Positions 63,850 to 64,000 of a DNA stretch of 64,000 bases are shown one piece after another (position 1 is the first letter of the stretch; the number at the start of each line of letters is the position of its first letter). The notes beneath the pieces were generated by a model. The model saw nothing but the letters and a program-made list of their open reading frames with translations, did no database searches and was not told the origin of the DNA. Source of the stretch: Dechloromonas denitrificans (GTDB lineage: Bacteria; Pseudomonadota; Gammaproteobacteria; Burkholderiales; Rhodocyclaceae); contig NZ_CP075187.1 in assembly GCF_020510665.1 (NCBI RefSeq), positions 3,107,001 to 3,171,000 on the forward strand, in the 5' to 3' direction. Both the position numbers and the translations under genes were made by a program.

Positions 63850-64000
63850 TTACAGGGCGCCGAACACTTTCTTGAGCAGCGAGCTGCCGGCCCCAAGCGG
63901 GTTGGCGCGGAGTTTCTTTTCTTCCTCGGCGATCATCGCAAACAGGCCATCCATCGCCTTTTGCGTGACATAACCATCGAGGTCGGCATCTTTCTGGTCA
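63850..64000 (-). CDS. DUF4197 protein, C-terminal end (gene runs off the right edge)
   Basis: The last 49 codons are in the window. DADLDGYVTQKAMDGLFAMIAEEEKKLR and LLKKVFGAL are characteristic of the C-terminus of DUF4197 proteins, secreted proteins of unknown function. Start and signal peptide lie outside. Confidence 0.8.
   Translation of the reverse strand, partial: DQKDADLDGYVTQKAMDGLFAMIAEEEKKLRANPLGAGSSLLKKVFGAL

Noticed and set aside
1..64000. Insertion sequences, prophage or CRISPR arrays
   Set aside because: No transposase, integrase, phage structural gene or regularly spaced repeat was found in either strand.

Overview
The window reads as chromosomal DNA of a betaproteobacterium, most likely of the Rhodocyclales (Dechloromonas/Azonexus-like). 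This is inferred from the high-GC codon use, the gene neighbourhoods (thiS-thiG-trmB, dsbA-SPOR-argS, ubiB beside a SWIM/SNF2 helicase), the abundance of c-di-GMP proteins with PAS/NIT sensors, a bacteriohemerythrin, and respiratory genes typical of that order. No phylogenetic test was possible. I see no insertion sequences, phage genes, CRISPR arrays or rRNA.

Layout. 1-25.5 kb is mostly housekeeping: ABC-F ATPase (cut by the left edge), YchJ, RdgC, hemerythrin, two large GGDEF-EAL proteins, TrmB, ThiG, ThiS, SDR, DsbA, SPOR protein, ArgS, a hypoxanthine-DNA glycosylase, a diguanylate cyclase, UbiB, SNF2 helicase, PncC, a YegD-like Hsp70, an acyltransferase and a SIMPL protein. 25.6-31 kb is an electrophile/quinone-type detoxification operon (hydrolase, quinone reductase-like MDR, SDR, Old Yellow Enzyme, QorB) divergent from an HxlR regulator. 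31.1-43.1 kb is an eleven-gene leftward array. It starts with an aromatic amine dehydrogenase set (aauB-E-D-A and two cytochromes c), continues with a DUF1329/DUF1302/RND/YCF48 envelope module, and ends with an aldehyde dehydrogenase. An EutR-like AraC regulator faces it across a 646-bp spacer that holds repeated TATCCGGAATCGGAA boxes.

44.7-59.8 kb is the most distinctive part, a selenium/formate island. It contains a PhnD-like binding protein, an ATPase, a fused double permease and a DsrE-like protein (probable selenium-oxyanion importer). A selenocysteine-containing formate dehydrogenase-N (UGA at 49369, with a textbook SECIS) with its FeS and cytochrome b subunits follows, then FdhE. After that come SelA, a flavoprotein, SelB, tRNA-Sec, a GcvH-like lipoyl-domain protein, a second DsrE-like protein and MobA. 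Both the importer operon and the fdh operon start with a clear sigma-54 promoter (TGGCAT-N5-TTGCA at 44834; TGGCAC-N5-TTGCA at 48724). Each is preceded by the same palindrome GACAAAATGTC about 90-120 bp upstream of the predicted start. This points to one enhancer-binding regulator that couples selenium supply to selenoprotein FDH synthesis.

59.9-64 kb returns to ordinary genes: a 60-aa conserved-looking protein, a possible C-rich-loop small RNA, cytochrome c5, an Ala/Lys-rich secreted protein, Rep helicase, a small hypothetical protein and the end of a DUF4197 gene.
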